Part shown: positions 9,163 through 18,989 of the stretch, in pieces | Numbering within the stretch: position 1 is the first letter of the stretch | Layout of the letters: each line of letters opens with the position of its first letter | Assembly: GCF_902859645.1 (NCBI RefSeq) | Contig: NZ_CADIJR010000001.1 | Span: 343,542 to 407,541, forward strand | Direction of reading: 5' to 3' | Length of the DNA stretch: 64,000 nt | From: Achromobacter insuavis | Lineage (GTDB): Bacteria > Pseudomonadota > Gammaproteobacteria > Burkholderiales > Burkholderiaceae_B | Translations under genes and position numbers: made by a program | The notes under the pieces: model-generated | What the model was told of the DNA's origin: nothing | The model's database searches: none | Seen by the model: only the letters and a program-made list of their open reading frames with translations

Positions 9163-12100
9163 ATGAAGTTCACCGATCTGTTCGTCCGCCGGCCGGTGCT
9201 GGCGCTGGTGGTCAGCACGCTGCTGCTGTTGCTCGGGTTGCGCGCCCTGAGCGGCCTGCCGATCCGCCAGTACCCGCTGACCGAAAGCACCACCATCACC
9301 ATCACCACGCAGTACCCGGGCGCCTCGCCCGACCTGATGCAGGGCTTCGTCACCCAGCCCATCGCGCAATCCGTCGCCACCGTCGAGGGCATCGACTACC
9401 TGTCGTCGTCCTCGACCCAGGGGCGCAGCGTGATCACGGTGCGCATGAAGCTCAATGCCGATTCCAACAAGGCCATGACCGAGGTCATGGCCAAGGTCAA
9501 CGAAGTCAAATACCGCCTGCCGCAGGACGCCTACGACCCGGTGTTGGTCAAGTCCGCCGGCGAGGCCACCGCCGTGGCCTACGTGGGGTTCTCCAGTTCC
9601 ACCATGTCGCTGCCGGCGCTGACCGACTACCTGTCGCGCGTGGTGCAGCCGCAGCTGTCGTCCATCGACGGCGTGGCCAGCGTGGAGCTGTATGGCGGCC
9701 AGAAGCTGGCGATGCGCGTCTGGCTCGACCCCGACCGGCTGGCCGCGCGCGGCATCTCGGCCGGCGAACTGGCCGAGGCCCTGCGCCAGAACAACGTGCA
9801 GGCGGCGCCCGGCCAGGCCAAGGGCCTGTACGTGGTGTCCAACATCAAGGTCAACACCGACCTGGTCAACGTGGCCGAGTTCCGCGACATGGTCATCAAG
9901 CGCGAGGGCGACGCCATCGTGCGCCTGGGTGACGTGGCCACGGTTGAACTGGGCGCGGCCTCGACCGACTCCAGCGGCCTGATGGATGGCGAGCCGGCCG
10001 TGTATTTCGGCCTGAACGCCACGCCGGTCGGCAACCCGCTGGTGATCGTCAAGCGCCTGAACGAACTGCTGCCCAACATCAAGCAGAACCTGCCGCCCGG
10101 CACCAGCGTGCAAGTGCCGTTCGAGCTGGCGCGCTTCATCAGCGCCTCGATCGACGGCGTGGTGCACACGCTGATGGAAGCCATCGTCATCGTGGTGGCG
10201 GTGATTTTCCTGTGCCTGGGCTCGCTGCGCGCGGTGCTGATCCCGGTGGTCACCATTCCGCTGTCGATGCTGGGCGGCGCGGCCATCATGGCGCTGTTCG
10301 GCTTCAGCGTGAACCTGCTGACGCTGCTGGCCATGGTGCTGGCCATCGGCCTGGTGGTGGACGACGCCATCGTGGTGGTCGAGAACGTGCACCGCCATAT
10401 CGAGGAAGGCAAGTCGCCGGTGCGCGCGGCCCTGATCGGCGCGCGCGAAGTGGCCGGCCCGGTGATCGCCATGACCATCACGCTGGCTGCGGTGTACGCG
10501 CCGATCGGGCTGATGGGCGGGCTGACCGGTTCGCTGTTCAAGGAATTCGCCTTCACGCTGGCGGGGGCGGTGGTGGTGTCGGGCGTGATCGCGCTGACGC
10601 TGTCGCCGGTGATGAGTTCGTTCCTGCTCAACAGCCAGGTGTCCGAAGGCTGGATGGCGCGCCGCGCCGAGCATTTCTTCGGCCGCCTGGGCGAGGCCTA
10701 CGGCCGGCTGCTGGATGTGTCGCTGCACCATCGCTGGGTCACCGGCCTGCTGGCGGTGGCGGTGATGGCCAGCCTGCCGTTCCTGTACAACGCCGCCCAG
10801 CGCGAGCTGGCGCCGGTCGAGGACCAGTCCACCGTGCTCACCGCGATCAAGTCGCCGCAGCACGCCAACATCGACTACGTCGAGAAATTCGGCAAGAAGT
10901 GGGACGACGTGATGGCGACGCTGCCCGAACAGAAGGGCCGCTGGCTGATCAACGGCTCGGACGGCGTGTCCAACAGCATCGGCGGCGTCGACTTCGTCGA
11001 CTGGCACGAGCGCAAGCGCTCGGCCGACCAGATCCAGGCCGACATGCAGTCGATGGTCAACCAGATCGAGGGCAGCAACATCTTCGCCTTCCAGCTGCCG
11101 CCGCTGCCCGGCTCGACCGGCGGCCTGCCGGTGCAGATGGTCATCATGAGCGCGGCCGACTACCCGGTGGTCTACGAGGCCATGGAAAACCTGAAGCAGG
11201 CGGCGCGCGCCAGCGGCCTGTTCATGGTGGTCGACAGCGACCTGGACTACAACAACCCGGTGGTGCAGCTGAAGGTGGACCGCGCCAAGGCCAACAGCCT
11301 GGGCGTCACCATGAAGGCGGTGGGGGACACACTGGCGGTGCTGGTGGGCGAGAACTACATCAACCGCTTCGGCATGGATGGCCGCTCGTACGACGTGATC
11401 CCGCAGAGCCTGCGCGAGCAGCGCATCTCGCCCGAATCGCTGGCGCGGTACTACGTCAAGAGCGCCAGCGGCGCGCAGGTGTCGCTGTCGAACATCGTGT
11501 CGGTGTCGATGGGCGTCGAGCCCAACAAGCTGACCCAGTTCAACCAGCTCAACGCCGCCACCTTCCAGGCCATCCCGATGCCGGGCGTGACCATGGGCGA
11601 CGCGGTGCAGTTCCTGACGCGCCAGGCGCAGCAGCTGCCGGCCGGCTTCAGCTATGACTGGCAATCGGACGCGCGCCAGTTCAGCCAGGAAGGTTCGGCG
11701 CTGATGATCACCTTCATCTTCGCCATCATCGTCATCTACCTGGTGCTGGCGGCGCAGTACGAAAGCCTGCGCGACCCGTTCATCATCCTGGTGAGCGTGC
11801 CGCTGTCGATCTGCGGCGCGCTGATCCCGCTGGCGCTGGGCATGGCGACCATCAACATCTACACCCAGATCGGGCTGGTGACGCTGATCGGGCTGATCAG
11901 CAAGCACGGCATCCTGATGGTGGAGTTCGCCAACGAGATGCAGGTCAGCCACGGCCTGGACCGGCGCAGCGCCATGGAGCACGCCGCCCGCATCCGCCTG
12001 CGCCCCATCCTGATGACCACCGCCGCCATGGTGGTGGGCCTGATTCCGCTGTTGTTCGCCAGCGGCGCCGGCGCCCACAGCCGCTACAGCCTGGGGCTGG

Positions 12101-12282
12101 TGATCGTGGTCGGCATGCTGGTCGGCACGCTCTTCACGCTGTTCGTGCTGCCCACCGTCTACACCGTGCTGGCGCGCGATCACCGCGCCGCCAACGACAC
12201 GCCGCGCGCCCGCGAACTGGCGCAGGCGCAGGCCGAGGACGCGCCGCCGCTCGCGACGTCGCAGCCGGCCGCCACGCATTGA
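9163..12282 (+). CDS. RND efflux permease, HAE-1 family (pump B)
   Basis: A 1039-residue inner-membrane antiporter resembling the MexW/MuxB-type branch. TM4 has VVDDAIVVVENVHRHIEEG with Asp400 and Asp401, and TM10 has GLISKHGILMVEFAN with Lys914, so the proton relay is complete. Two large periplasmic loops with porter-domain motifs (YPGASPDLMQGFVTQPIAQ; VASVELYGGQKLAMRVWLDP) are intact. The protein ends with a hydrophilic tail after the last helix. It is preceded by a GGAG site and followed after 8 bases by the channel gene. Likely transports hydrophobic or amphiphilic compounds; the actual substrate is not visible. Confidence 0.94.
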   Translation: MKFTDLFVRRPVLALVVSTLLLLLGLRALSGLPIRQYPLTESTTITITTQYPGASPDLMQGFVTQPIAQSVATVEGIDYLSSSSTQGRSVITVRMKLNADSNKAMTEVMAKVNEVKYRLPQDAYDPVLVKSAGEATAVAYVGFSSSTMSLPALTDYLSRVVQPQLSSIDGVASVELYGGQKLAMRVWLDPDRLAARGISAGELAEALRQNNVQAAPGQAKGLYVVSNIKVNTDLVNVAEFRDMVIKREGDAIVRLGDVATVELGAASTDSSGLMDGEPAVYFGLNATPVGNPLVIVKRLNELLPNIKQNLPPGTSVQVPFELARFISASIDGVVHTLMEAIVIVVAVIFLCLGSLRAVLIPVVTIPLSMLGGAAIMALFGFSVNLLTLLAMVLAIGLVVDDAIVVVENVHRHIEEGKSPVRAALIGAREVAGPVIAMTITLAAVYAPIGLMGGLTGSLFKEFAFTLAGAVVVSGVIALTLSPVMSSFLLNSQVSEGWMARRAEHFFGRLGEAYGRLLDVSLHHRWVTGLLAVAVMASLPFLYNAAQRELAPVEDQSTVLTAIKSPQHANIDYVEKFGKKWDDVMATLPEQKGRWLINGSDGVSNSIGGVDFVDWHERKRSADQIQADMQSMVNQIEGSNIFAFQLPPLPGSTGGLPVQMVIMSAADYPVVYEAMENLKQAARASGLFMVVDSDLDYNNPVVQLKVDRAKANSLGVTMKAVGDTLAVLVGENYINRFGMDGRSYDVIPQSLREQRISPESLARYYVKSASGAQVSLSNIVSVSMGVEPNKLTQFNQLNAATFQAIPMPGVTMGDAVQFLTRQAQQLPAGFSYDWQSDARQFSQEGSALMITFIFAIIVIYLVLAAQYESLRDPFIILVSVPLSICGALIPLALGMATINIYTQIGLVTLIGLISKHGILMVEFANEMQVSHGLDRRSAMEHAARIRLRPILMTTAAMVVGLIPLLFASGAGAHSRYSLGLVIVVGMLVGTLFTLFVLPTVYTVLARDHRAANDTPRARELAQAQAEDAPPLATSQPAATH

Positions 12283-12290
12283 GGAATCTC

Positions 12291-13721
12291 ATGAATCATC
12301 CCGACCTTTCCAAACGCCTGCGCCGCGGCGCCGCGGTGCTGCTGGCCGCGCTGGCCACCGCCGGCTGCGCCGTGGGCCCCGACTACCAGAAACCCCAGGC
12401 CGCGCCGGTGGCGCTGGCCAGCCCCGAGCAGGCGCTGTTCTCCACCGACCGGCTGCAGCAGGACTGGTGGAAGCAGCTGCAGGACCCGCAACTGGACCGG
12501 CTGATCACGCTGGCGCTGCAACGCAACCATGACATCCGTATCGCCCAGGCCCGCCTGGCCGAGTCGCGCGCGGTGCTGGACGAGAAGGAACTCGACCAGT
12601 TCCCCACCGTGACGCTGGGCGGGCGCTTCGAGCGCAGCCTGTCGCAGGCCAATCCCGGCGTGGCGGGCGAGCGCAACCTGGCCAAGAGTTATCGCGCCGG
12701 CTTCGACGCCGCCTGGGAGATCGACCTGTTTGGCCGCCTGCGCCGCGCGGCCGAGGGCGCGGCGGCGCGCAGCGAAGCCCAGGCCGCCGACCTGGCGCAG
12801 GCCCGCATCGTGGTGGTGGCCGAGGTGGCGCGCAACTACTTCGAGCTGCGCGGCGCCGAGCAACGCCTGGCGGTGGCGCGCGCCAACTTGGACAGCCAGC
12901 GCGACAGCCTGCGCGTGATCCAGGCCATGGTGTCGGCCGGCCGCGGCGACGAGGGCGACCTGGCCAGCGCCCGCGCCGAACTCGAAACCGTGCAGGCCAG
13001 CGTGCCGCTGCAGGAAACCGCCCGGCGCCTGGCGCTGTACCGCCTGGCGGTGCTGGCCGGCCTGCGCCCGGTGGAACTGGGCGAACTGGACGCGGCCACG
13101 CCGCAGCCGCCGCTGGCGGCGCGCCTGCCGATCGGCGACGTCGGCGCCTTGCTGTCGCGCCGTCCCGACATCCGGGCGGCCGAGCGCAACATGGCGGCGG
13201 CCAATGCCGACGTGGGCGTGGCCACCGCCGAGCTGTATCCCCGCATCGACCTGGGCGGTTTCCTCGGCTTCGTGGCCTTGCGCGGGGCCGATTTCGGCAG
13301 CGCCTCCAGCCGCGCCTTCAGCGTGGCGCCCGGCGTCAACTGGCCGGCCTTCCACCTGCCGACCGCGCTGGCCCGCAAGCGCGCCGCCCAGGCGCGTTCG
13401 CAGGGCGAGGTGGCGCGCTATGAGCAGACCGTGCTGCAGGCGGTCGAGGAACTGGAGGGGGCGCTGACGCAGTACGGCCAGACCCAGCAGCGGCTCGGCA
13501 ACCTGGCGCAGGCGGCCGGCCACAGCGGCCGCGCGGCGGAGCTGGCGCGCCTGCGCTACCGTGAAGGCAGCGCGCCGTACCTGACGGTGCTGGACGCGCA
13601 GCGCACGCAACTGCGGGCGCAGGATGCGGTGGCGCAGGCCGAAACGGCTTCCTATACCAGCCTGGTCGCCCTCTACAAGGCGCTGGGCGGCGGCTGGGAG
13701 GCGCAATCCGTGGCACCATAG
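12291..13721 (+). CDS. RND efflux outer-membrane lipoprotein, NodT/OprM family (pump B)
   Basis: A 476-residue outer-membrane channel. I chose the ATG at 12291, whose GAGG ribosome site overlaps the permease stop codon; a TTG at 12279 in frame is less likely. The signal peptide ends in the lipobox ATAGC with Cys26. Two OEP repeats are present; DAAWEIDLFGRLRRAAEGA marks the first and LYPRIDLGGFLGF the second. The C-terminal segment LRYREGSAPYLTVLDAQRTQL is highly typical. It completes pump B and is followed after 25 bases by the regulator gene on the same strand. Confidence 0.93.
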   Translation: MNHPDLSKRLRRGAAVLLAALATAGCAVGPDYQKPQAAPVALASPEQALFSTDRLQQDWWKQLQDPQLDRLITLALQRNHDIRIAQARLAESRAVLDEKELDQFPTVTLGGRFERSLSQANPGVAGERNLAKSYRAGFDAAWEIDLFGRLRRAAEGAAARSEAQAADLAQARIVVVAEVARNYFELRGAEQRLAVARANLDSQRDSLRVIQAMVSAGRGDEGDLASARAELETVQASVPLQETARRLALYRLAVLAGLRPVELGELDAATPQPPLAARLPIGDVGALLSRRPDIRAAERNMAAANADVGVATAELYPRIDLGGFLGFVALRGADFGSASSRAFSVAPGVNWPAFHLPTALARKRAAQARSQGEVARYEQTVLQAVEELEGALTQYGQTQQRLGNLAQAAGHSGRAAELARLRYREGSAPYLTVLDAQRTQLRAQDAVAQAETASYTSLVALYKALGGGWEAQSVAP

Positions 13722-13746
13722 GGGCTTGGCGCCTTTCCCACTTTCC

Positions 13747-14409
13747 ATGTCCGACGACAGCCTGTCCCATCCCATTTCCTGGCAACCGCACCAGCCGGCG
13801 GACCGCGTGCTCATGACGCTCAAGACGCGCGGCCCGCAGTCGGTCGCGGTCATCGCCAAGGCGCTCGACGTCACGGCCGAGGCGGTGCGCCAGCAGATGG
13901 CGCGCCTGCACGCGGACGGCCTGGTGGATTCGGAAAGCCGCAGCGCCGGGCGCGGCCGGCCCACGCAGATCTGGTTCCTGACCGATGCCGGCAACCGGCG
14001 CTTCCCCGACACGCACGCCGACATGACGGTGCAGATGATCAACGCCGTGCGCCAGGTGTTCGGCGACGATGGCGTGGACAAGCTGATCTCGGTGCGCGAG
14101 GCCGCCATGCTGGCCACCTACCGGCAGGCGCTGGAAGGCGCCAGCGATCTGCCGCAGCGGCTCGAATGCCTGGCGCGGGTGCGCTCGGCCGAGGGCTACA
14201 TGGCCGAGATGCGCCGCGACGGCGACGACTTCCTGTTCATCGAGAACCACTGCCCCATCTGTGCGGCGGCCCAGGCCTGTATGGGCTTTTGCCGCAGCGA
14301 GCTGGAACTGTTCCGGCAGGTGCTGGGCGAGGGCGTGCGGGTCGAGCGCGAAGAGCACATCCTGCTGGGCGCGCGCCGCTGCGCCTACCGCGTCAGCGCG
14401 CGCGCCTGA
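13747..14409 (+). CDS. Winged-helix regulator with a five-cysteine cluster (COG2345/SufR-like)
   Basis: A 220-residue transcription factor. Residues 20-75 form a winged helix (VLMTLKTRGPQSVAVIAKALDVTAEAVRQQMARLHADGLV, then a wing RSAGRGRPTQIWFLT). The C-terminal domain carries His168-Cys169-x2-Cys172-x5-Cys178-x3-Cys182 and Cys212, within the pattern ENHCPICAAA...CxxxC...EHILLGARRCAYR. This is the layout of the SufR-like family COG2345, some members of which hold an Fe-S cluster. It is the fourth gene of the pump B operon, only 25 bases after the channel gene, so it is probably co-transcribed and controls the pump. The ligand (Fe-S cluster, metal or thiol redox state) is inferred. Confidence 0.8.
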   Translation: MSDDSLSHPISWQPHQPADRVLMTLKTRGPQSVAVIAKALDVTAEAVRQQMARLHADGLVDSESRSAGRGRPTQIWFLTDAGNRRFPDTHADMTVQMINAVRQVFGDDGVDKLISVREAAMLATYRQALEGASDLPQRLECLARVRSAEGYMAEMRRDGDDFLFIENHCPICAAAQACMGFCRSELELFRQVLGEGVRVEREEHILLGARRCAYRVSARA

Positions 14410-14457
14410 CCCGCCAGGGCGGCGCGTCCCGCATCACCGCCCAATGGCCCGGTGGCG

Positions 14458-15849
14458 TCAGGACGCTGGCGATGCGCCGTCGTCCCAGCCGCCCAGGGCC
14501 TTGTACAGATCCACCGCATTGACCAGCCGGCGCTGCTGCAGCCGGATGTATTCCTGCTCCGACTCGAACAGGCTGCGCTGGGCCTCCAGCATCTCCAGGT
14601 AGTTCGCCACCCCGCGCGCATAGCGCCGCTCGGCCAGCCGCTGGCGCTCGCGGTCGGCGTCGCGCACCTTGCGCTGGGCCTCGATCTGGTCGCGCAGCGC
14701 GTCGCGCGCCGACAGGGCGTCGGCCACGTCGCGGAACGCCGCCTGGATGCTGCCCTCGTACTGCGCCACCGCGATGTGTTTGCGGGTCTCGGCCAGCGAC
14801 AGGTTGGCGCGGTTGCGGCCGGCGTTGAAGATCGGCAGCGTCAGGCGCGGCGCGAAGCTCCAGCCGCCGGTGCCGCCGCTGAACAGGTCAGAGAAGCGGT
14901 CGGCGGTGGTGCCGATGTCCGTGGTCAGCTGCACCGACGGGAAGAACGCCGCGCGCGCCGCGCCGATGTCGGCGTTGGCCGCGCGCAGCGCCTGTTCCGC
15001 CTGGCGCAGGTCGGGGCGGCGCGTCAGCAGCTCGGACGGCAGGCCAGCCGCCAGCGGCGTCAGCGCCTGGCTTTCGAGCGGCGTCGCATCGACGCCGACC
15101 GGCAGGGTGAAGTCGCCCGCCAGCAGGCCCAGCGCATGCCGCGCCAGGCTGGCCTCGCGGGTCAGCTCGGCGCGCGTGGCGCGCGAGCTTTCCACCAGCA
15201 TCTGCGCGGTGCGCAGGCCGATGGCGGTCTCCAGCCCGGCGTCATAACGGCGCTGGGTCAGCTTGAGCGAGGCCTCGCGCAGCGCCAGGGTGCTGTCGGT
15301 CAGGCGCAACTGCTCGGCCAGCGAACGCTGGTTGAAGTAGGCGGTGGCGGTTTCCGCCACCAGCGCCAGCGTCGCGGCGCGGTGCGCCTCTTCGCTCGCC
15401 AGGTAGCGCGCCAACGCCGCATCCGACAGGCTCCGCACCCGGCCGAAGAAATCCAGCTCGAACGCGGTGATGCCGACCGCGGCGCGGTAGCGGTTGGCCA
15501 CCGGCATGCGCGGCTGGCCCGGTTCGGCGGCGCGGCCGCGGCTGAATTCGCCGCTGGCGTCGATCGACGGCAGGCGTTCCGATTGCTGCACGCCATACAG
15601 CGCGCGCGCCTCCTCGATGCGCAGCGCCGCCACCCGCAGGTCGCGGTTGTTGGCCAGCGCGGCCGCGATCCAGGTCTGCAGCGCCGGGTCGTTGAAATAG
15701 GCGCGCCAGTCCGGCGGCGCGGCCGCCTGGCCGGGCTGCGCCGGCGTGTCGTACTGCGCCGGCACCGGCGCCGCGGGGCGCTCATGGGTGGGCGCCAGCG
15801 AGCAGCCGGACAGGGCCAGCGCCAGCAGGGTCATTGCCACGGGTTTCAT
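14458..15849 (-). CDS. RND efflux outer-membrane lipoprotein, OprM family (pump C)
   Basis: A 463-residue outer-membrane channel of pump C. It has a short lipoprotein signal (LALSGC, Cys16), the first OEP repeat with FELDFFGRVRSLSDAALARYLASEEAHRAA, and the C-terminal RRYARGVANYLEMLEAQRSLFESEQEYI motif of the OprM/CusC/TtgC group. The start codon overlaps the permease stop by 4 bases (ATGA). It is last in the operon and convergent with the pump B regulator gene; the 48 bases between them contain no recognizable terminator. Confidence 0.93.
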   Translation of the reverse strand: MKPVAMTLLALALSGCSLAPTHERPAAPVPAQYDTPAQPGQAAAPPDWRAYFNDPALQTWIAAALANNRDLRVAALRIEEARALYGVQQSERLPSIDASGEFSRGRAAEPGQPRMPVANRYRAAVGITAFELDFFGRVRSLSDAALARYLASEEAHRAATLALVAETATAYFNQRSLAEQLRLTDSTLALREASLKLTQRRYDAGLETAIGLRTAQMLVESSRATRAELTREASLARHALGLLAGDFTLPVGVDATPLESQALTPLAAGLPSELLTRRPDLRQAEQALRAANADIGAARAAFFPSVQLTTDIGTTADRFSDLFSGGTGGWSFAPRLTLPIFNAGRNRANLSLAETRKHIAVAQYEGSIQAAFRDVADALSARDALRDQIEAQRKVRDADRERQRLAERRYARGVANYLEMLEAQRSLFESEQEYIRLQQRRLVNAVDLYKALGGWDDGASPAS

Positions 15850-18800
15850 GGCGTCGTCTCCAGCGATTCGCGGCCCTCGGGGCGCGCGGGGCGGGCGCGC
15901 ATGCCGACCATGCGCCCCACGATGAGAAAGAACAGCGGCACCAGGAACACCGCCAGCACGGTCGCGGTGATGATCCCGCCCAGCACGCCGGTGCCGATGG
16001 CGGCCTGCGCGCCCGAGGCGGCGCCGCTGGCCAGCGCCAGCGGCAGCACGCCCACGCCGAACGCCAGCGAGGTCATCACGATCGGCCGCAGCCGCAGCCG
16101 CGCCGCTTCCAGCGTGGCCGACAGGACGCCCTGGCCGTCGCGCACCAGGTCCTTGGCCACTTCCACGATCAGGATCGCGTTCTTGGCCGACAGGCCGATG
16201 GTGGCGATCAGGCCGACCTTGAAGTAGATGTCGTTGGGCATGCCGCGCACCGTCACGCCCAACAGCGCGCCGATCACGCCCAGCGGCACCACCAGGATCA
16301 CCGCCAGCGGAATCGACCAGCTTTCATACAGCGCCGCCAGCGCCAGGAACACGATCAGCACCGACAGCGCGAACAGCACCGGCGCCTGGTTGCCGGACAG
16401 CCGCTCTTCGTACGACTGGCCCGACCAGTCGAAGCCGATGCCGCGCGGCAGCTCGGCCGCCAGCGTTTCCATGGCGCGCATGGCCTCGCCGCTGCTGTGG
16501 CCCGGCGCCGCCGAGCCGTTGATGGTGAACGACGGGAAGCCGTTGTAGCGGTTCAGCTGCGGCGGGCCCATCGACCATTTCAGCGTGGCGAACGCCGACA
16601 GGGGCACCATCTGGCCCTGCAGGTTGCGCACGTGCAGGCGCGAGATGTCGTCCACGTCCACGCGGCGCTTGCCGTCGGCCTGCACCGTCACGCGCCGCAC
16701 CTGGCCGTTGAGCATGAAGTCGCCGATGTACTCCGAGCCATACATCACCGCCAGCGCGGTGTTGATCTCGTCGATCGGCACGCCCATGGCCTGCGCCTTG
16801 TCGCGGTCGACGCGCAATTGCAGTTGCGGCGCCTCTTCCTGGCCGGCGAACACCACTTCGGTCAGCGCGGGATGCTCGGCGGCCTTGGCCAGCAGCTTCT
16901 GGCGCGCCTGTGTCAGGGCTTCGTAGCCGAGGCCGCCGCGATCCTGCAGCCGGAAGTCGAAGCCCGAGGTCGAGCCCAGGTCCGGCAGCGGCGGCGAGTT
17001 GAGCGCGAACACCATCAGGTTCTTGCGATCCGCGAATGCCTTGTTGATGCGCTTGACCACCGCATCGACGTGCAGCGAAGCGTCGCGCCGCTCCTGCCAG
17101 TCCTTGAGCGTGACGAAGAACATGGCGGAGTTCGGCCCGCTGCCGTACTGGCTGAAGCCGTTGACCGAGTACACGTACTGCACCGGCTCGTGCTCCATCA
17201 TGTAGCGCTCGACGTCCTTGACCACCGCCATGGTCTCGGCCTGCGGCGAGCCCTGCGGCAGGATCACCATGGCCATGAAGCTGCCCTGGTCCTCGTCCGG
17301 CAGGAACGACGACGGCAGGCGCGCGAACAGCAGCGCCGCCACGCCGATCACCAGCGCGTAGGCCAGCCCGAAGCGCACCGGCCGCGCCAGCACGCCGGCC
17401 ACGCGCGCCGTATAGCGCGTGGTCAGGCGCGCGAAGGCGCGGTTGAACCAGCCGAAGAAGCCGCGCTTCTCGTGGTGGCCCGCCGGGATCGGCTTGAGCA
17501 GGCTGGCGCACAGCGCCGGCGTCAGCGACAGCGCCAGGAAGGCCGAGAAGGCGATCGACACCGCCAGCGTCACGGCGAACTGGCGGTAGATGTTGCCCAC
17601 CGCGCCGTCGAAGAACGCCATCGGCACGAACACCGACACCAGCACCACCGTGATGCCGACGATGGCGCCGCTGATCTGGCCCATGGCCTTGACCGTGGCG
17701 TCATGCGGCGACAGGCCTTCCTCGGCCATGATGCGCTCGACGTTCTCGACCACCACGATGGCGTCGTCCACCAGAATGCCGATGGCCAGCACCATGCCGA
17801 ACATCGTCAGCACGTTGATCGAATAGCCCAGTCCCAGCATCACCCCCAGCGTGCCCAGCAGCGCCACCGGCACCACCAGCGTCGGGATCAGCGTGGCGCG
17901 CAGGTTCTGCATGAACAGGTACATCACGCAGAACACCAGCGCCACCGCCTCCAGCAGCGTCATCAGCACCTTCTTGATCGAGATCTCGACGAAGGTGGAC
18001 GTTTCATACGGAATGTCCCAGCTCACGCCCGGCGGGAAGTACTGCGCCAGCTCGCGCATGGTCTCGCGGATGCGGCGGGTGGTCTCGACCGCGTTCGAGC
18101 CGGGCGCCAGCTTGATGCCCAGGCCGGTGCCGGTCAGGCCGTTGACGCGCGACAGGTACATGTAGTCGGTGCCGCCCAGCTCCACCCGCGCCACGTCCTT
18201 CAGGCGCAGCGTGGCGCCGCCCGGCAGCGCCCGCAGTGGAATGTTGGCGAACTGCTCCGGCGTGTGCAGCGATTCCCCCGCCACGATGCTGGCGTTCAGC
18301 GGCGCGTCCTTCGGCACGGCCTGGTTGCCCAGTTCGCCGATGGTGACGCGCGCGTTGTGGCTGCGCAGGGCCGAGACGATGTCGCCCGGCGTCAGCGACA
18401 GGGCGGTGAGCTTGACCGGGTCGGGCCAGATGCGCATCGCGGCTTCCGCGCCGAACAGCTGCACCTTGCCCACGCCCTCGACCCGCCGCAGCGCCTGCAG
18501 CACGTTGGAGGCGGCCAGTTCGCCCAGCTGCATGTCGTCCAGGCTGCCGTCGGACTTCAGCGACACCACCAGCTGGATGTTGTCGGCCGCCTTTTCCACC
18601 CGCACGCCGTCGCGCCGCACCGATTCGGGCAGGCGCGGCTCGACCGCCTTCAGCCGGTTCTGTACTTCCACCGCCGCGATGTCGGGGTTGGTGCCCTGCT
18701 TGAAGGTCAGGTTGATGCTGGCCCAGCCGGTCGAATCGCTGCTGGACGAGGTGTACATCAGGCCCGGGGCGCCGTTCATCTCGCGTTCGATGATGGCGGT

Positions 18801-18983
18801 GACGGCTTCCTCGACCACCTTGGCCGAAGCGCCGGGATAGCTGGCGCCGATGTTGACGACGGGCGGAGCGATGTCCGGATACTGCGCCACCGGCAGCGCG
18901 CGGATCGACAACAGGCCGACCAGCGCGATGAGCAGCGAGATCACCCACGCGAAAACGGGGCGATCGATAAAGAAACGCGCCAT
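15846..18983 (-). CDS. RND multidrug efflux permease, AcrB/MexB/MexY family (pump C)
   Basis: A 1045-residue permease that closely follows AcrB along its whole length, starting with MARFFIDRPVFAWVI. TM4 has GILVDDAIVVVENVERIMAEE with Asp406 and Asp407; TM10 has GLSAKNAILIVEVAKD with Lys934, so the proton pathway is intact. The porter motif GSGPNSAMFFVTLKDW is also conserved. This branch normally exports several antibiotic classes, dyes and detergents. In Achromobacter the AxyXY-OprZ pump has the same operon plan with a divergent TetR gene (AxyZ); this could be its counterpart, but I cannot prove it. The gene starts 6 bases after the MFP stop. Confidence 0.94.
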   Translation of the reverse strand: MARFFIDRPVFAWVISLLIALVGLLSIRALPVAQYPDIAPPVVNIGASYPGASAKVVEEAVTAIIEREMNGAPGLMYTSSSSDSTGWASINLTFKQGTNPDIAAVEVQNRLKAVEPRLPESVRRDGVRVEKAADNIQLVVSLKSDGSLDDMQLGELAASNVLQALRRVEGVGKVQLFGAEAAMRIWPDPVKLTALSLTPGDIVSALRSHNARVTIGELGNQAVPKDAPLNASIVAGESLHTPEQFANIPLRALPGGATLRLKDVARVELGGTDYMYLSRVNGLTGTGLGIKLAPGSNAVETTRRIRETMRELAQYFPPGVSWDIPYETSTFVEISIKKVLMTLLEAVALVFCVMYLFMQNLRATLIPTLVVPVALLGTLGVMLGLGYSINVLTMFGMVLAIGILVDDAIVVVENVERIMAEEGLSPHDATVKAMGQISGAIVGITVVLVSVFVPMAFFDGAVGNIYRQFAVTLAVSIAFSAFLALSLTPALCASLLKPIPAGHHEKRGFFGWFNRAFARLTTRYTARVAGVLARPVRFGLAYALVIGVAALLFARLPSSFLPDEDQGSFMAMVILPQGSPQAETMAVVKDVERYMMEHEPVQYVYSVNGFSQYGSGPNSAMFFVTLKDWQERRDASLHVDAVVKRINKAFADRKNLMVFALNSPPLPDLGSTSGFDFRLQDRGGLGYEALTQARQKLLAKAAEHPALTEVVFAGQEEAPQLQLRVDRDKAQAMGVPIDEINTALAVMYGSEYIGDFMLNGQVRRVTVQADGKRRVDVDDISRLHVRNLQGQMVPLSAFATLKWSMGPPQLNRYNGFPSFTINGSAAPGHSSGEAMRAMETLAAELPRGIGFDWSGQSYEERLSGNQAPVLFALSVLIVFLALAALYESWSIPLAVILVVPLGVIGALLGVTVRGMPNDIYFKVGLIATIGLSAKNAILIVEVAKDLVRDGQGVLSATLEAARLRLRPIVMTSLAFGVGVLPLALASGAASGAQAAIGTGVLGGIITATVLAVFLVPLFFLIVGRMVGMRARPARPEGRESLETTP

Positions 18984-18989
18984 GGCGGT

